64,000 bases of DNA from Leisingera caerulea DSM 24564 (GTDB taxonomy: Bacteria > Pseudomonadota > Alphaproteobacteria > Rhodobacterales > Rhodobacteraceae): NCBI RefSeq assembly GCF_000473325.1, contig NZ_KI421513.1, positions 1,125,217-1,189,216 on the forward strand, in the 5' to 3' direction. Below the pieces are notes generated by a model, which saw only the letters and a program-made list of their open reading frames with translations, did no database searches and was not told the DNA's origin. Positions 18,958 to 26,897 of this stretch are shown here, in pieces. The position numbers and the translations under genes are program-made. Positions within the stretch are counted from its first letter, which is position 1, and each line of letters opens with the position of its first letter.

Positions 18958-20003
18958 TGAACCGTCCGAACACGATGAAGGCGCTGGAGAAGAGCCGCCC
19001 CGAGGAAGGCCTGTGGATGGTGCAGGCGCCGGTGCCGGAGATCGGCCCGGACGAGGTGCTGATCAAGGTGAAGAAGACCGGCATCTGCGGTACTGACATC
19101 CATATCTGGAACTGGGACGAATGGGCCGCCCACACCGTGCCGGTGCCGATGATCACCGGGCACGAGTTTGCGGGCGAGATTGTCGAGATCGGGCGTAATG
19201 TCACCGATCTGGCGGTGGGCCAGCGCTGTTCCGGCGAGGGGCATCTGATCAAGACGGATTCGCGCCAGAGCCGTGCCGGCAAGTTCCACCTGGACCCCGG
19301 CACCCGCGGCATCGGGGTGAATGAGCAGGGCGCCTTTGCCCAGTATCTGAAGCTGCCGGCTTTCAACGTGGTGCCGCTGCCGGATGATATTCCGGACGAG
19401 ATCGGCGCCATTCTCGACCCGCTGGGCAATGCGGTGCACACGGCGCTGAGCTTTGATCTTTTGGGGGAGGATGTGCTGATCACCGGGGCCGGCCCGATTG
19501 GCATTATGGCGGCGGCGGTGGCGAAACATGCCGGCGCGCGGCATGTGGTAATCACCGACATCAACCCGGACCGTTTGACGCTGGCCGCGCATGTGGTGCC
19601 GGCGGTGCGCACGGTGGATGTGTCCAAGGAAGAGCTGCAGGATGTGATTCAAGAGCTGGGCATGAAGCAGGGCTTTGACGTCGGGCTGGAGATGTCCGGC
19701 AGCCAGGCGGCGCTGGATCAGATGGTGGAGGCGCTGGTGATGGGCGGCAAGATTGCCCTCTTGGGCATTCCGCCGGGGAAATCTCCGGTCGATTGGTCAC
19801 GCATTGTGTTCAAGGCGATCACCATCAAAGGCGTCTACGGGCGCGAGATGTTCGAGACCTGGTACAAGATGATCGCCATGCTGCAGAACGGCCTGGATGT
19901 GAGCCGGGTGATCACCCACCGGTTTGGAGTGGATGATTTTGCCGCAGGGTTTGCGGCGATGAAATCCGGGTCCAGCGGCAAGGTTGTGCTGAACTGGACA
20001 TGA
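18957..20003 (+). CDS. tdh: L-threonine 3-dehydrogenase, without the structural zinc site
   Basis: A 348-residue medium-chain dehydrogenase that oxidises L-threonine to 2-amino-3-oxobutyrate with NAD+, feeding Kbl. The catalytic zinc ligands are present (GICGTDIH with Cys44, and GHEF with His69 and Glu70), as is the NAD motif [10 protein letters not shown]. Compared with E. coli Tdh, the lobe that holds the structural zinc has lost all four cysteines: they are replaced by Lys99, Ser102, Ser105 and Asp113. Otherwise the alignment is unbroken. The ATG at 18957 overlaps the kbl stop; the ATG at 18975 matches the E. coli start. Confidence 0.95.
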   Translation: MNRPNTMKALEKSRPEEGLWMVQAPVPEIGPDEVLIKVKKTGICGTDIHIWNWDEWAAHTVPVPMITGHEFAGEIVEIGRNVTDLAVGQRCSGEGHLIKTDSRQSRAGKFHLDPGTRGIGVNEQGAFAQYLKLPAFNVVPLPDDIPDEIGAILDPLGNAVHTALSFDLLGEDVLITGAGPIGIMAAAVAKHAGARHVVITDINPDRLTLAAHVVPAVRTVDVSKEELQDVIQELGMKQGFDVGLEMSGSQAALDQMVEALVMGGKIALLGIPPGKSPVDWSRIVFKAITIKGVYGREMFETWYKMIAMLQNGLDVSRVITHRFGVDDFAAGFAAMKSGSSGKVVLNWT

Positions 20004-20011
20004 GGGCTGTT

Positions 20012-20074
20012 TGAGGGGGCTTTGCCCCCTCAGCCTTGCGGCCTCACCCCCAGGGTATTTTCAGCCAGATGAAC
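20012..20074. repeat. Composite intergenic repeat, copy 2
   Basis: A perfect 9-bp hairpin (TGAGGGGGC at 20012-20020, GCCCCCTCA at 20024-20032) is followed by the motif AGGGTATTTTCAGCCAGATG at about 20052-20071. It lies between converging tdh and the metallophosphoesterase gene. Related copies are at 3037, 35802 and 47136. Confidence 0.72.
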
Positions 20075-20084
20075 AGGGGAAGAG

Positions 20085-20813
20085 TCAGGGTGTCAGTGGC
20101 TGGCGGCCCGCGTCTGTCAGCAGCCAGCAGTCGCTGCCCTCGAACACCGCAGCGGTGAGCGGGCGGCCATAGCCGGCGCCGCTGTCGAGATTGACGCGGT
20201 TGCCATAGTGGCTGGGCTTCTCCACTGGTGTGTGGCCATGCACGACCAGCTTCGGATGGGGGCCGGTGTGGTCGTGGAACGGCTGCCGGATCCAGACCAG
20301 GTCGTCCTCATGCTGCTGGGCAAGAGGCACTCCGGGACGTATCCCGGCGTGCACAAAGGCTAGCTCCGGCGTCTCGTGCAGAGCAGGAAGGCTGCGCAGG
20401 AATTCGGCGTGCCGCGCCGGAATCACTTCCTTGGTCCGGGCGTGCAGATCGTCGAGCCGGGTGCGGTCTTCGAATGTCAGCCCGTAGCTGGCCAACGTCT
20501 CAACTCCGCCGATCCGCTCATGCAGCCAATGGTAACCGATCAGCAGATGCGGGTCGTGGCGGGGTGTCTCCTCCAGGAACCATTCAAACATCCGGTCGTG
20601 GTTGCCCTTGAGACAGATCCAGTCCCTGCCCTGTTCCTGGCCGGCAATCAGCCGGTCGATCACCCCGCGGCTGTCGGGGCCGCGGTCCGTGTAATCGCCG
20701 AGAAAGACGATGCGGGCGCCCGGGCCGCCGTCGGCCTCGATCAAGGCCAGCGTTTGTTCCAGCATCTCCAGCTGGCCGTGGATGTCGCCGATGGCGTAAA
20801 GGGGGGCGGTCAT
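20085..20813 (-). CDS. Serine/threonine-type metallophosphoesterase
   Basis: A 242-residue calcineurin-like phosphoesterase with the complete PPP-family signature: GDIHGQ, GDYTDRGPDS, KGNHDRM and the downstream metal ligand VHGHTPV. It most resembles bacterial PrpA-type serine/threonine protein phosphatases, but diadenosine polyphosphatase activity is possible. No signal peptide, so cytoplasmic. It is divergent from the small membrane-protein gene at 20968. Confidence 0.9.
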   Translation of the reverse strand: MTAPLYAIGDIHGQLEMLEQTLALIEADGGPGARIVFLGDYTDRGPDSRGVIDRLIAGQEQGRDWICLKGNHDRMFEWFLEETPRHDPHLLIGYHWLHERIGGVETLASYGLTFEDRTRLDDLHARTKEVIPARHAEFLRSLPALHETPELAFVHAGIRPGVPLAQQHEDDLVWIRQPFHDHTGPHPKLVVHGHTPVEKPSHYGNRVNLDSGAGYGRPLTAAVFEGSDCWLLTDAGRQPLTP

Positions 20814-20967
20814 GGCGGCTCCTTGCTGCGGGGTGTGGCGGATTGATGGCGTATTGCGGCGGCAGGCTCAACCCCGGGAAAACAGGCGGGCGGCTGGCAA
20901 TCCGGCACTGGCGCTGCATGTTATCGGGCAAGACACTTGCAGACAGTCAGAGCCGGGAGGGTTGGTC

Positions 20968-21366
20968 ATGGTCGGAGTTGCGCGGTGGTTCATGCTGGCG
21001 GCGGTGGTTTCGGCGCTTGGCGGCATGGTCTGGGGCATCCAGATGTCGGCGAGCCAGGACCACCTGCTGTCGCCGGCGCATGGGCATCTGAACCTGCTGG
21101 GCTGGGTCAGCTGTTCGATCTATGCGTTTTATTACCACCTGCTGCCGGCGGCAGCCGGTGGCGTGCTGCCGCGGCTGCATCTGGCAACGGCATCGCTGGC
21201 GCTGGTGCTGCTTGTGCCGGGCATTCCGCTGGCCATCCAGGAGCGCGGTGAGACGATGGCGCAGGCGGGATCGGTAGCGGCACTGCTGTCGATGCTGCTC
21301 TTTGCCGCGGTTGTGCTGCGGCACCGGCCCGAAAGGGCGTTGTTAGCGCGTCGGAAGGGGCATTGA
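20968..21366 (+). CDS. Small membrane protein with haem-copper-oxidase-like motif
   Basis: A 132-residue protein with about four hydrophobic segments (about 5-23, 40-60, 68-90 and 100-118). The motif SPAHGHLNLLGW followed by FYYHLLP resembles part of subunit I of haem-copper oxidases, where such histidines bind haem. The protein is far too short to be an oxidase, so it may be a stand-alone haem-binding or orphan membrane protein. The ATG at 20968 is preceded by a good GGGAGG site. Function unknown. Confidence 0.7.
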   Translation: MVGVARWFMLAAVVSALGGMVWGIQMSASQDHLLSPAHGHLNLLGWVSCSIYAFYYHLLPAAAGGVLPRLHLATASLALVLLVPGIPLAIQERGETMAQAGSVAALLSMLLFAAVVLRHRPERALLARRKGH

Positions 21367-21395
21367 AAAAGCCCCCGCCACTGCCGCGGGGGCTT
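21366..21395 (-). terminator. Rho-independent terminator of serA (shared with converging gene)
   Basis: A perfect 10-bp stem (AAGCCCCCGC at 21369-21378, GCGGGGGCTT at 21386-21395) with a 7-base loop. On the minus strand it is followed by a TTTTT run, so it ends serA transcription. It also lies right after the converging membrane-protein gene. Confidence 0.88.
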
Positions 21396-21417
21396 CTGCG
21401 GTCTTAAGCCAGCATCG

Positions 21418-23013
21418 TCAGACGACGTCGAACTCCAGCGGCTTGATCTGGTTGAACAGGCCGGTTTCGGCAAGCTTGGCGCGGATCTCAGCCGGGACGG
21501 GCTCATCCACGTAGAGCAGCGCAATGGCCTCACCGCCGGCCTCGGAGCGGCCCAGGGTGAAGTTGGCGATGTTGACGCCATTGTCGCCCAGAGTGTGGCC
21601 CAGGGTGCCGATGATACCGGGCACGTCCTCGTTGGTGGTGTAGAGCATATGCGCTCCCACATCCGCCTCGATGTTGATGCCCTTGATCTGGATGAACCGC
21701 GGCTTGCCGTCGGAGAACACGGTGCCCGCCACAGAGCGCTCGCGCTTGGAGGTGACCGCGGTCACCTTGATGTAGCCGTCAAAGGCGCCGGACTTGTCCT
21801 GGTTGGTGGTGGAGATCTGGACACCGCGCTCCTTGGCGACCACCGGGGCGGAGACCAGGTTCACCTCGGGGTTGGAACGTTTCATGATGCCCGCGATGAC
21901 CGCGCAGTTCAGCGCGTCCAGGTTCATGCCCGCCGCGACGCCGTCATAGAGGATGTTGATCGCCTTGATCGGTTCATCGGTCATCTGGCCGACGAAGCTG
22001 CCGAGGTGGTCGGCCAGCTTGATCCAGGGGCCCATGACCTTGGCTTCCTCGGCGGTGACGCTCGGCATGTTGAGCGCGTTTTCAACGGCGCCGGTCAGCA
22101 GGTAGTTGGACATCTGCTCGGCCACCTGAAGGGCGACGTTTTCCTGCGCCTCGGTGGTGGCGGCGCCCAGGTGCGGGGTGCAGACCACGTTGGGCAGGCC
22201 GAACAGCGCGTTTTCCTTGGCCGGCTCCTCCGAGAACACGTCAAAGGCGGCGCCTGCCGCATGGCCGGAGGTCAGCAGCTCCGCCAGCGCTGCCTCATCC
22301 ACCAGGCCGCCGCGGGCGCAGTTGATGATGCGCACGCCCTTCTTGGTCTTCTCCAGGTTTTCCTTAGAGAGGATGTTGCGGGTCTGGTCGGTCAGCGGCA
22401 CATGCAGGGTGATGAAGTCGGCGCGCGCCAGCAGCTCATCCAGCTCCACCTTTTCGACGCCCATCTTGTCGGCCTTTTCGGTGCTCAGGTAGGGGTCATA
22501 AGCAACCACCTTCATTTTGAGGCCGCGGGCGCGGTCGCAGACGATGCCACCGATGTTGCCGGCGCCGATCACACCCAGGGTCTTGGCGGTCAGCTCAACC
22601 CCCATGAACTTGGACTTTTCCCATTTGCCGGCATGAGTGGAGGCGGAGGCCTCCGGCAGCTGGCGGGCAACCGCGAACATCATGGCGATGGCGTGTTCGG
22701 CGGTGGTGATCATGTTGCCGAAGGGGGTGTTCATCACAATGACGCCGCGCTTGGAGGCAGCTTCTTTGTCGATGTTGTCGGTGCCGATGCCGGCGCGGCC
22801 GATCACCTTGAGGTTATCGGCGTTCTCCAGGATCTTTTCCGTCACCTTGGTGGCGGAGCGGATGGCGAGGCCGTCGTACTGGCCGATGATTTCAGCCAGT
22901 TTTTCCTTGTCCTTGCCCACGTCGGGCAGGAAGTCGACGTCAATGCCGCGGTCGCGGAAGATCTGGACGGCGGCCTCGGACAGTTTGTCGGAGATGAGTA
23001 CTTTGGGAGCCAT
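21418..23013 (-). CDS. serA: D-3-phosphoglycerate dehydrogenase
   Basis: A 531-residue enzyme that oxidises 3-phosphoglycerate to 3-phosphohydroxypyruvate, the first step of serine synthesis. The NAD-binding motif GVIGAGNIGG, the arginine segment INCARGGLVDE and the catalytic histidine in TPHLGAATTEA are visible. The length indicates the long form with an intervening domain and a C-terminal ACT domain (about 455-531, DVPGIIGTLGHTLGDNG), implying control by serine. It lies 162 bases downstream of serC in the same direction. That gap holds a large GC hairpin, and the gene ends at a terminator. Confidence 0.97.
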   Translation of the reverse strand: MAPKVLISDKLSEAAVQIFRDRGIDVDFLPDVGKDKEKLAEIIGQYDGLAIRSATKVTEKILENADNLKVIGRAGIGTDNIDKEAASKRGVIVMNTPFGNMITTAEHAIAMMFAVARQLPEASASTHAGKWEKSKFMGVELTAKTLGVIGAGNIGGIVCDRARGLKMKVVAYDPYLSTEKADKMGVEKVELDELLARADFITLHVPLTDQTRNILSKENLEKTKKGVRIINCARGGLVDEAALAELLTSGHAAGAAFDVFSEEPAKENALFGLPNVVCTPHLGAATTEAQENVALQVAEQMSNYLLTGAVENALNMPSVTAEEAKVMGPWIKLADHLGSFVGQMTDEPIKAINILYDGVAAGMNLDALNCAVIAGIMKRSNPEVNLVSAPVVAKERGVQISTTNQDKSGAFDGYIKVTAVTSKRERSVAGTVFSDGKPRFIQIKGINIEADVGAHMLYTTNEDVPGIIGTLGHTLGDNGVNIANFTLGRSEAGGEAIALLYVDEPVPAEIRAKLAETGLFNQIKPLEFDVV

Positions 23014-23109
23014 GTGTGTGGTCCTTTATGCGGGGGCCGGTATGGCCGGATGTTGATACAGTTCCCCCGAAGAGATGAGGATCGCGCCCGGTCCGGGGGT
23101 GGGGGCGCA

Positions 23110-23145
23110 ATCGCCCCCGCCCTGGGGGGGCGGGTCGGGGGCGAT
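23110..23145. repeat. GC-rich hairpin between serC and serA
   Basis: ATCGCCCCC at 23110-23118 pairs perfectly with GGGGGCGAT at 23137-23145; the inner bases (GCCC with GGGC) can pair too. No T run follows on the minus strand, so this is more likely an intercistronic mRNA structure than a terminator. Confidence 0.6.
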
Positions 23146-23175
23146 CCGGGGCTAGCGCCCCGGCAAGTCCATTCT

Positions 23176-24330
23176 TCAGGCCGCTTCGGTTTGCGCGGCA
23201 ATCTCGGCCTCAAAGGCCCATTTGATCCAAGGCATCAGGGCTGCCACGTCGGCGGCCTCAACCGTGCCGCCGCACCAGATGCGCAGGCCCGGAGGCGCGT
23301 CGCGGTAGGCACCGATGTCATAGGCCACGCCTTCGTTTTCCAGACGCTTGGCCACAGCCTTGGCAAAGGCGGCGCCGTCCTGGATGCGCTCGTCGGTGAA
23401 CTTGAGGCAGACCGAAGTGTTGGAGCGGTATTCCGGCTGTTCCGCAAGGAAGGCGATCCAGGGGTTGTCCTGCACAAAGCTTTGCACCGCGGCCAGGTTG
23501 GCATAGGCGCGTTCGCGCAGACCTTCCATACCGCCGATGGACCGCGCCCAGTCGAGCGCCAGAAGGTAATCCTCCACCGCCAGCATCGAGGGCGTGTTGA
23601 TGGTGGCGCCCTGGAAAATGCCGTCGATCAGCTTGCCGCCTTTGGTCAGGCGGAAGATCTTGGGCAGCGGCCAGGCGGGGGTGTAGCTTTCCAGCCGTTC
23701 CACCGCGCGGGGGCTGAGGATGATCATTCCGTGCGCCGCTTCGCCGCCCAGCACCTTCTGCCAGGAGAAGGTGGTCACATCCAGTTTGTCCCAGGGCAGG
23801 TGCTGCGCAAAGGCCGCAGAGGTCGCGTCGCAGATGGTGAGGCCTTCGCGGTCCGCCGGGATCCAGTCGCCGTTGGGAACGCGCACGCCGGAGGTGGTGC
23901 CGTTCCAGGTGAAGACAACGTCATTGGTGAAGTCGACAGAGCCGAGGTCGACGATCTGGCCGTAGTCGGCGGTTTTGACGGTGGCGTCCAGCTTGAGCTG
24001 TTTCACAACGTCGGTGACCCAGCCGGAACCGAAGCTTTCCCAGGCCAGCATCTCAGTGCCGCGGGCGCCAAGCAGGTTCCACATCGCCATTTCAACCGCG
24101 CCGGTGTCGGAGGCGGGCACGATGCCGATTTTATAGCCTGCGGGAATATTCAGGATCTCCCGGGTGCCTTCAATCGCCGCCTTCAGCTTCTCCTTGCCAA
24201 CGGCAGCGCGGTGCGAGCGGCCCAGCGGCGCGCCGGACAGTTTTGACAGATCAAAGACGGGAGGTTTGGCGCAAGGGCCCGAAGAAAAACGCGGATTGGC
24301 CGGCCGCGATGCCGGTTGTGCAATAGCCAT
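23176..24330 (-). CDS. serC: Phosphoserine transaminase
   Basis: A 384-residue PLP-dependent class V aminotransferase that converts 3-phosphohydroxypyruvate and glutamate to phosphoserine. It is of the longer alphaproteobacterial type, starting [19 protein letters not shown]. The PLP lysine lies in [15 protein letters not shown], and the segment DATSAAFAQ is the PLP-ring aspartate region. The start at 24330 is chosen because upstream in-frame sequence overlaps the divergent serB and is not conserved. It is the first gene of serC-serA and is preceded by a structured leader. Confidence 0.95.
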   Translation of the reverse strand: MAIAQPASRPANPRFSSGPCAKPPVFDLSKLSGAPLGRSHRAAVGKEKLKAAIEGTREILNIPAGYKIGIVPASDTGAVEMAMWNLLGARGTEMLAWESFGSGWVTDVVKQLKLDATVKTADYGQIVDLGSVDFTNDVVFTWNGTTSGVRVPNGDWIPADREGLTICDATSAAFAQHLPWDKLDVTTFSWQKVLGGEAAHGMIILSPRAVERLESYTPAWPLPKIFRLTKGGKLIDGIFQGATINTPSMLAVEDYLLALDWARSIGGMEGLRERAYANLAAVQSFVQDNPWIAFLAEQPEYRSNTSVCLKFTDERIQDGAAFAKAVAKRLENEGVAYDIGAYRDAPPGLRIWCGGTVEAADVAALMPWIKWAFEAEIAAQTEAA

Positions 24331-24336
24331 CAATGC

Positions 24337-24383
24337 TACCCTTCCAGATAAGCGCCCCTCGTTGGGGAGGGGTGTCCCGGGTA
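24337..24383 (-). promoter_or_regulatory. Structured serC leader (candidate serC RNA motif)
   Basis: Read on the minus strand, the last 50 bases before the serC start fold into an outer stem (TACCC with GGGTA) enclosing a perfect 6-bp hairpin (CCCCTC, loop CCCAAC, GAGGGG). A conserved RNA element called the serC motif has been described upstream of serC in alphaproteobacteria; position and two-stem form agree, but I cannot test the match with a covariance model. The outer stem ends 6 bases before the start codon, so it could occlude the ribosome-binding site. Confidence 0.5.
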
Positions 24384-24609
24384 CAGAGCTAGGCTGCTGC
24401 AGCGCGGCATGCAACAAATATTTCAACAGAATGCGGCTGTTGGTGCATTTTTTGCGACATGATTTTCCACCATCGGAAACAGCCGCCCTGAAACGGCGAA
24501 AAGGACCGCTCCTTATGACGGCCTCTGTTTTGAACGGCTTTTTGCCGTCTGGCCGATGCCCCGGCGGCCCGTTATGACAAGGGGTATCCAAAGGAAACGG
24601 AGCCCGCCG

Positions 24610-25485
24610 ATGTTTGTTGCCAGCCTGCTTTGCAATCCCGCCAGCCCGGTGCTGGAGCCCGCCTTGCCCGAATCGCTGCGCAATGCCTGGGGCGGCGGCG
24701 AGGCCATCTGGCTGGCGCCGGGTGTGGCGGCCGAGTTTGCGCTGGAGCAGATGCCGGACAACCGCTGGCCGGTCTGGGAAGATCTGCAGCAGATGGGTGT
24801 GGACCTGGTGATCCAGCCGGTGAAAGGCCGGAAGAAGAAGATGCTTCTGGCCGACATGGACTCGACCATGATCCAGCAGGAGTGCATCGACGAACTGGCC
24901 GAGGAGGCCGGCGTCGGCGCGCGGGTCAAGGAGATCACCGCCCGGGCGATGAACGGCGAGTTGGATTTCGAGGGCGCGCTGATCGAGCGGGTCGGCCTGC
25001 TGCAGGGGCTGCCGGAGACGGTGATCACCAAGGTTCTGGAGGAGCGCATCACCCTGATGCCCGGCGGCAAGCAGCTGCTGTCGGTGATGAAGGCAAATGA
25101 CGCCTATGCGGCTCTGGTCTCGGGCGGGTTCACGGCGTTTACCGCACGCGTCGCGGCGGAGCTGGGTTTTGACGAGAACCGGGCCAACACTCTGCTGGCG
25201 GAAGGCGGCAGGCTGACCGGTGAAGCGGCGCGGCCGATCCTGGGCCGCGAGGCCAAGGTGGAGGCGCTGGAGCAGATCACGGCCCGGCTGGGGATCACTG
25301 AGGCGGATGTGATTGCGGTGGGCGACGGCGCCAACGATCTGGGGATGCTGAAACGCGCAGGCGCCGGTGTTGCGCTGCACGCCAAGCCCTCGGTTGCGGC
25401 GGAATGCGATATCCGGATCAACCACGGCGACCTGACGGCGCTGCTGTATATCCAGGGTTATTCCCAGGACGATTTTCAAGGCTGA
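24610..25485 (+). CDS. serB: Phosphoserine phosphatase
   Basis: A 291-residue HAD-family enzyme that completes serine synthesis by dephosphorylating phosphoserine. HAD motif I is [13 protein letters not shown] with the nucleophilic aspartate, motif II is LVSGGFTAF and motif IV is [11 protein letters not shown]. The N-terminal about 75 residues form a small ACT-like region. It is divergent from serC-serA with 279 bases between the starts, so the whole phosphorylated pathway is gathered here. The start MFVASLL at 24610 gives the family length. Confidence 0.95.
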   Translation: MFVASLLCNPASPVLEPALPESLRNAWGGGEAIWLAPGVAAEFALEQMPDNRWPVWEDLQQMGVDLVIQPVKGRKKKMLLADMDSTMIQQECIDELAEEAGVGARVKEITARAMNGELDFEGALIERVGLLQGLPETVITKVLEERITLMPGGKQLLSVMKANDAYAALVSGGFTAFTARVAAELGFDENRANTLLAEGGRLTGEAARPILGREAKVEALEQITARLGITEADVIAVGDGANDLGMLKRAGAGVALHAKPSVAAECDIRINHGDLTALLYIQGYSQDDFQG

Positions 25486-25492
25486 GACCGCT

Positions 25493-25602
25493 CCCCGGAT
25501 CGGGATCCGGGGAACTCCCGCGCCCGCAGGTGCGGCTGCTGGCGCAGCCACCCCTTGGCGGCCTTGGGCCCGGCGCTGCGCAAACGCGCAGCGCCGGGCC
25601 CA
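25493..25602 (+). terminator. Two strong hairpins downstream of serB
   Basis: Hairpin 1 (25493-25512) pairs CCCCGGAT with its complement around a tiny loop. Hairpin 2 is a perfect 17-bp stem at 25565-25581 and 25586-25602 with loop AAAC and no T run. They occupy the gap to the ArsR gene (25486-25749), which otherwise holds only an AT-rich promoter-like stretch from about 25700. They may stop transcription or protect the serB mRNA. Confidence 0.55.
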
Positions 25603-25749
25603 ACGGGAGGATGCCGGTTCGCAGAACAGGCTGACGACGGGCGGGAGCACACGCTTAGTAAAACACACCCGGCGCGCAATTTCAGCTGGTCTTACTCAGA
25701 GGAAGAATAATAGCTTCCATTATTTAACAATATAGTTAATAATGGTCTC

Positions 25750-26070
25750 ATGACTCCTCTGCTAAAATCCTTCGCCGCCCTGTCGGACGAAACCCGCATG
25801 TCGATTGTCGATCAGTTGATCAAGCAAGGCGAGCTACCCGCAGGCGATCTGGCACCCGGCGCCGGAATTTCAGCGCCGGCCATATCGCGGCATCTGAAGG
25901 TGCTGCGCGAGGCCGGGCTGGTGAGCCAGCGCGCCGATGGCACTAGGCGGCTCTATTCCGCCCGGCCCGAGGGCCTCAGGATGATTGCCGAATGGACCCA
26001 GTCCCGCAAAGCGTTCTGGGACGGCAGCCTGGACCGTTTGGAAGCGGCCCTGATGGAGGACCGTGCATGA
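25750..26070 (+). CDS. ArsR-family transcriptional regulator
   Basis: A 106-residue winged-helix repressor. The ArsR core is LADETRMSIVDQLI-like (here ALSDETRMSIVDQLIKQ), with recognition helix SAPAISRHLKVLREAGLV and wing RADGTRRLYSARPEG. No metal-binding cysteine motif is seen, so it is probably of the metal-independent type often paired with SRPBCC proteins. Its stop overlaps the next start by 4 bases. The AT-rich 50 bases before it contain TTAACAATATAGTTAAT, an inverted repeat that could be its own operator. Confidence 0.92.
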   Translation: MTPLLKSFAALSDETRMSIVDQLIKQGELPAGDLAPGAGISAPAISRHLKVLREAGLVSQRADGTRRLYSARPEGLRMIAEWTQSRKAFWDGSLDRLEAALMEDRA

Positions 26071-26504
26071 GTGATTTGCAGTTGCGGAGAATCTTCCCAG
26101 TCAGCCCGGAAACATTGTTCGCGTGGGTGACCACACCGGACAAGCTGCTGAAATGGTGGGGACCGGAGGGGGTTAGCATTCCGGAACACGATCTGGACCT
26201 CAGCCGCACCGGGCCCTGGCATTCCGTCATGCAGAACAGCGACGGGCAGCGGTTCCATGTCTCCGGCCAGGTGACCCATGTGGATGTGCCGAGATCTGTC
26301 GGCTTCACCTGGGCCTGGCACGATGAGGACGACAGCCGCGGCGCAGAGAGCCATGTGACCTTCACCGTCGCTGCGGCCGGGGACGGCGCCATGCTTCTGA
26401 TTGATCACCGCGATCTAAGTGACGATGAGATCGCCGCACGCCATGAAGAGGGCTGGACCTCGACCCTGCGCAAGCTGGAGACCCGGCTGGCCGCAGACAC
26501 ATGA
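26067..26504 (+). CDS. SRPBCC (AHSA1-like) domain protein
   Basis: A 145-residue START-like protein: RRIFPVSPETLFAWVTTPDKL at its start is the usual AHSA1/polyketide-cyclase-like opening (split by residue differences), with WWGPEGV and the C-terminal EEGWTSTLRKLETRL completing the fold. These proteins bind hydrophobic ligands; the ligand is unknown. The start overlaps the ArsR stop (ATGA), and the two are commonly co-regulated. Confidence 0.9.
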   Translation: MSDLQLRRIFPVSPETLFAWVTTPDKLLKWWGPEGVSIPEHDLDLSRTGPWHSVMQNSDGQRFHVSGQVTHVDVPRSVGFTWAWHDEDDSRGAESHVTFTVAAAGDGAMLLIDHRDLSDDEIAARHEEGWTSTLRKLETRLAADT

Positions 26505-26539
26505 AGCACACGTTTCACCGCAACCAAGGGAGAAGACCG

Positions 26540-26860
26540 ATGCCAGAGTTCATTTTTGTCTACCACGGCGGCAAAACCCCGGAGAGCGAGGAGGAAGGCG
26601 CCAAGGTGATGGAGTCCTGGAAGAGCTGGATGGGCTCGATGGGCGATGCACTGAAGGTGCCGGGCGCCCCGGTAGGCATGTCCAAGACCGTCAGCGCTGG
26701 CGGCGTGGCGGACAATGGGGGCGCCAATCCGGTTTCGGGTTATTCGGTAGTCCAGGCGGTGGACCAGGACGCGGCCTGCGAGATGGCCAAGGGCTGCCCG
26801 ATGGTGGTGGACGGCAGCGGCTCGGTCGAAATTGCCGAGATCATCGAGATGGAGATGTAA
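26540..26860 (+). CDS. YCII-related (YciI-like) small protein
   Basis: A 106-residue protein of the YciI/DUF1330-like ferredoxin-fold group: MPEFIFVYHGGKTPE at the start, the helix WKSWMGSMGDAL and the strand-helix pair GYSVVQAVDQDAACEMAKGCP. It lies 35 bases after the SRPBCC gene, with an AAGGGAGAAG ribosome-binding site. ArsR, SRPBCC and YCII genes often occur together; the biochemical role is not known. A 12-bp terminator follows. Confidence 0.8.
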   Translation: MPEFIFVYHGGKTPESEEEGAKVMESWKSWMGSMGDALKVPGAPVGMSKTVSAGGVADNGGANPVSGYSVVQAVDQDAACEMAKGCPMVVDGSGSVEIAEIIEMEM

Positions 26861-26864
26861 GAAG

Positions 26865-26893
26865 AAATGCCCCGGTCCTGAACCGGGGCATTT
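26865..26893. terminator. Bidirectional terminator between YCII gene and asparaginase
   Basis: A perfect 12-bp stem (AAATGCCCCGGT at 26865-26876, ACCGGGGCATTT at 26882-26893) lies between two converging genes. T-rich flanks on both strands suit an intrinsic terminator in either direction. Confidence 0.87.
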
Positions 26894-26897
26894 CATT

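Noticed and set aside
23110..23145. Hairpin between serC and serA as a terminator
   Set aside because: No T run follows on the minus strand and the two genes belong to one pathway, so it is listed as a hairpin and not called a terminator.
21595..24246. 883-residue plus-strand open frame across serA and serC
   Set aside because: It is the antisense of two well-recognised enzymes, is rich in Gly, His, Val and Asp in the manner of reverse-strand shadows, and has no domain.
23176..25668. Extended serC frame of 830 residues
   Set aside because: The extension beyond the ATG at 24330 covers the serC leader and the whole of serB on the other strand; only the last 384 residues match phosphoserine transaminase.
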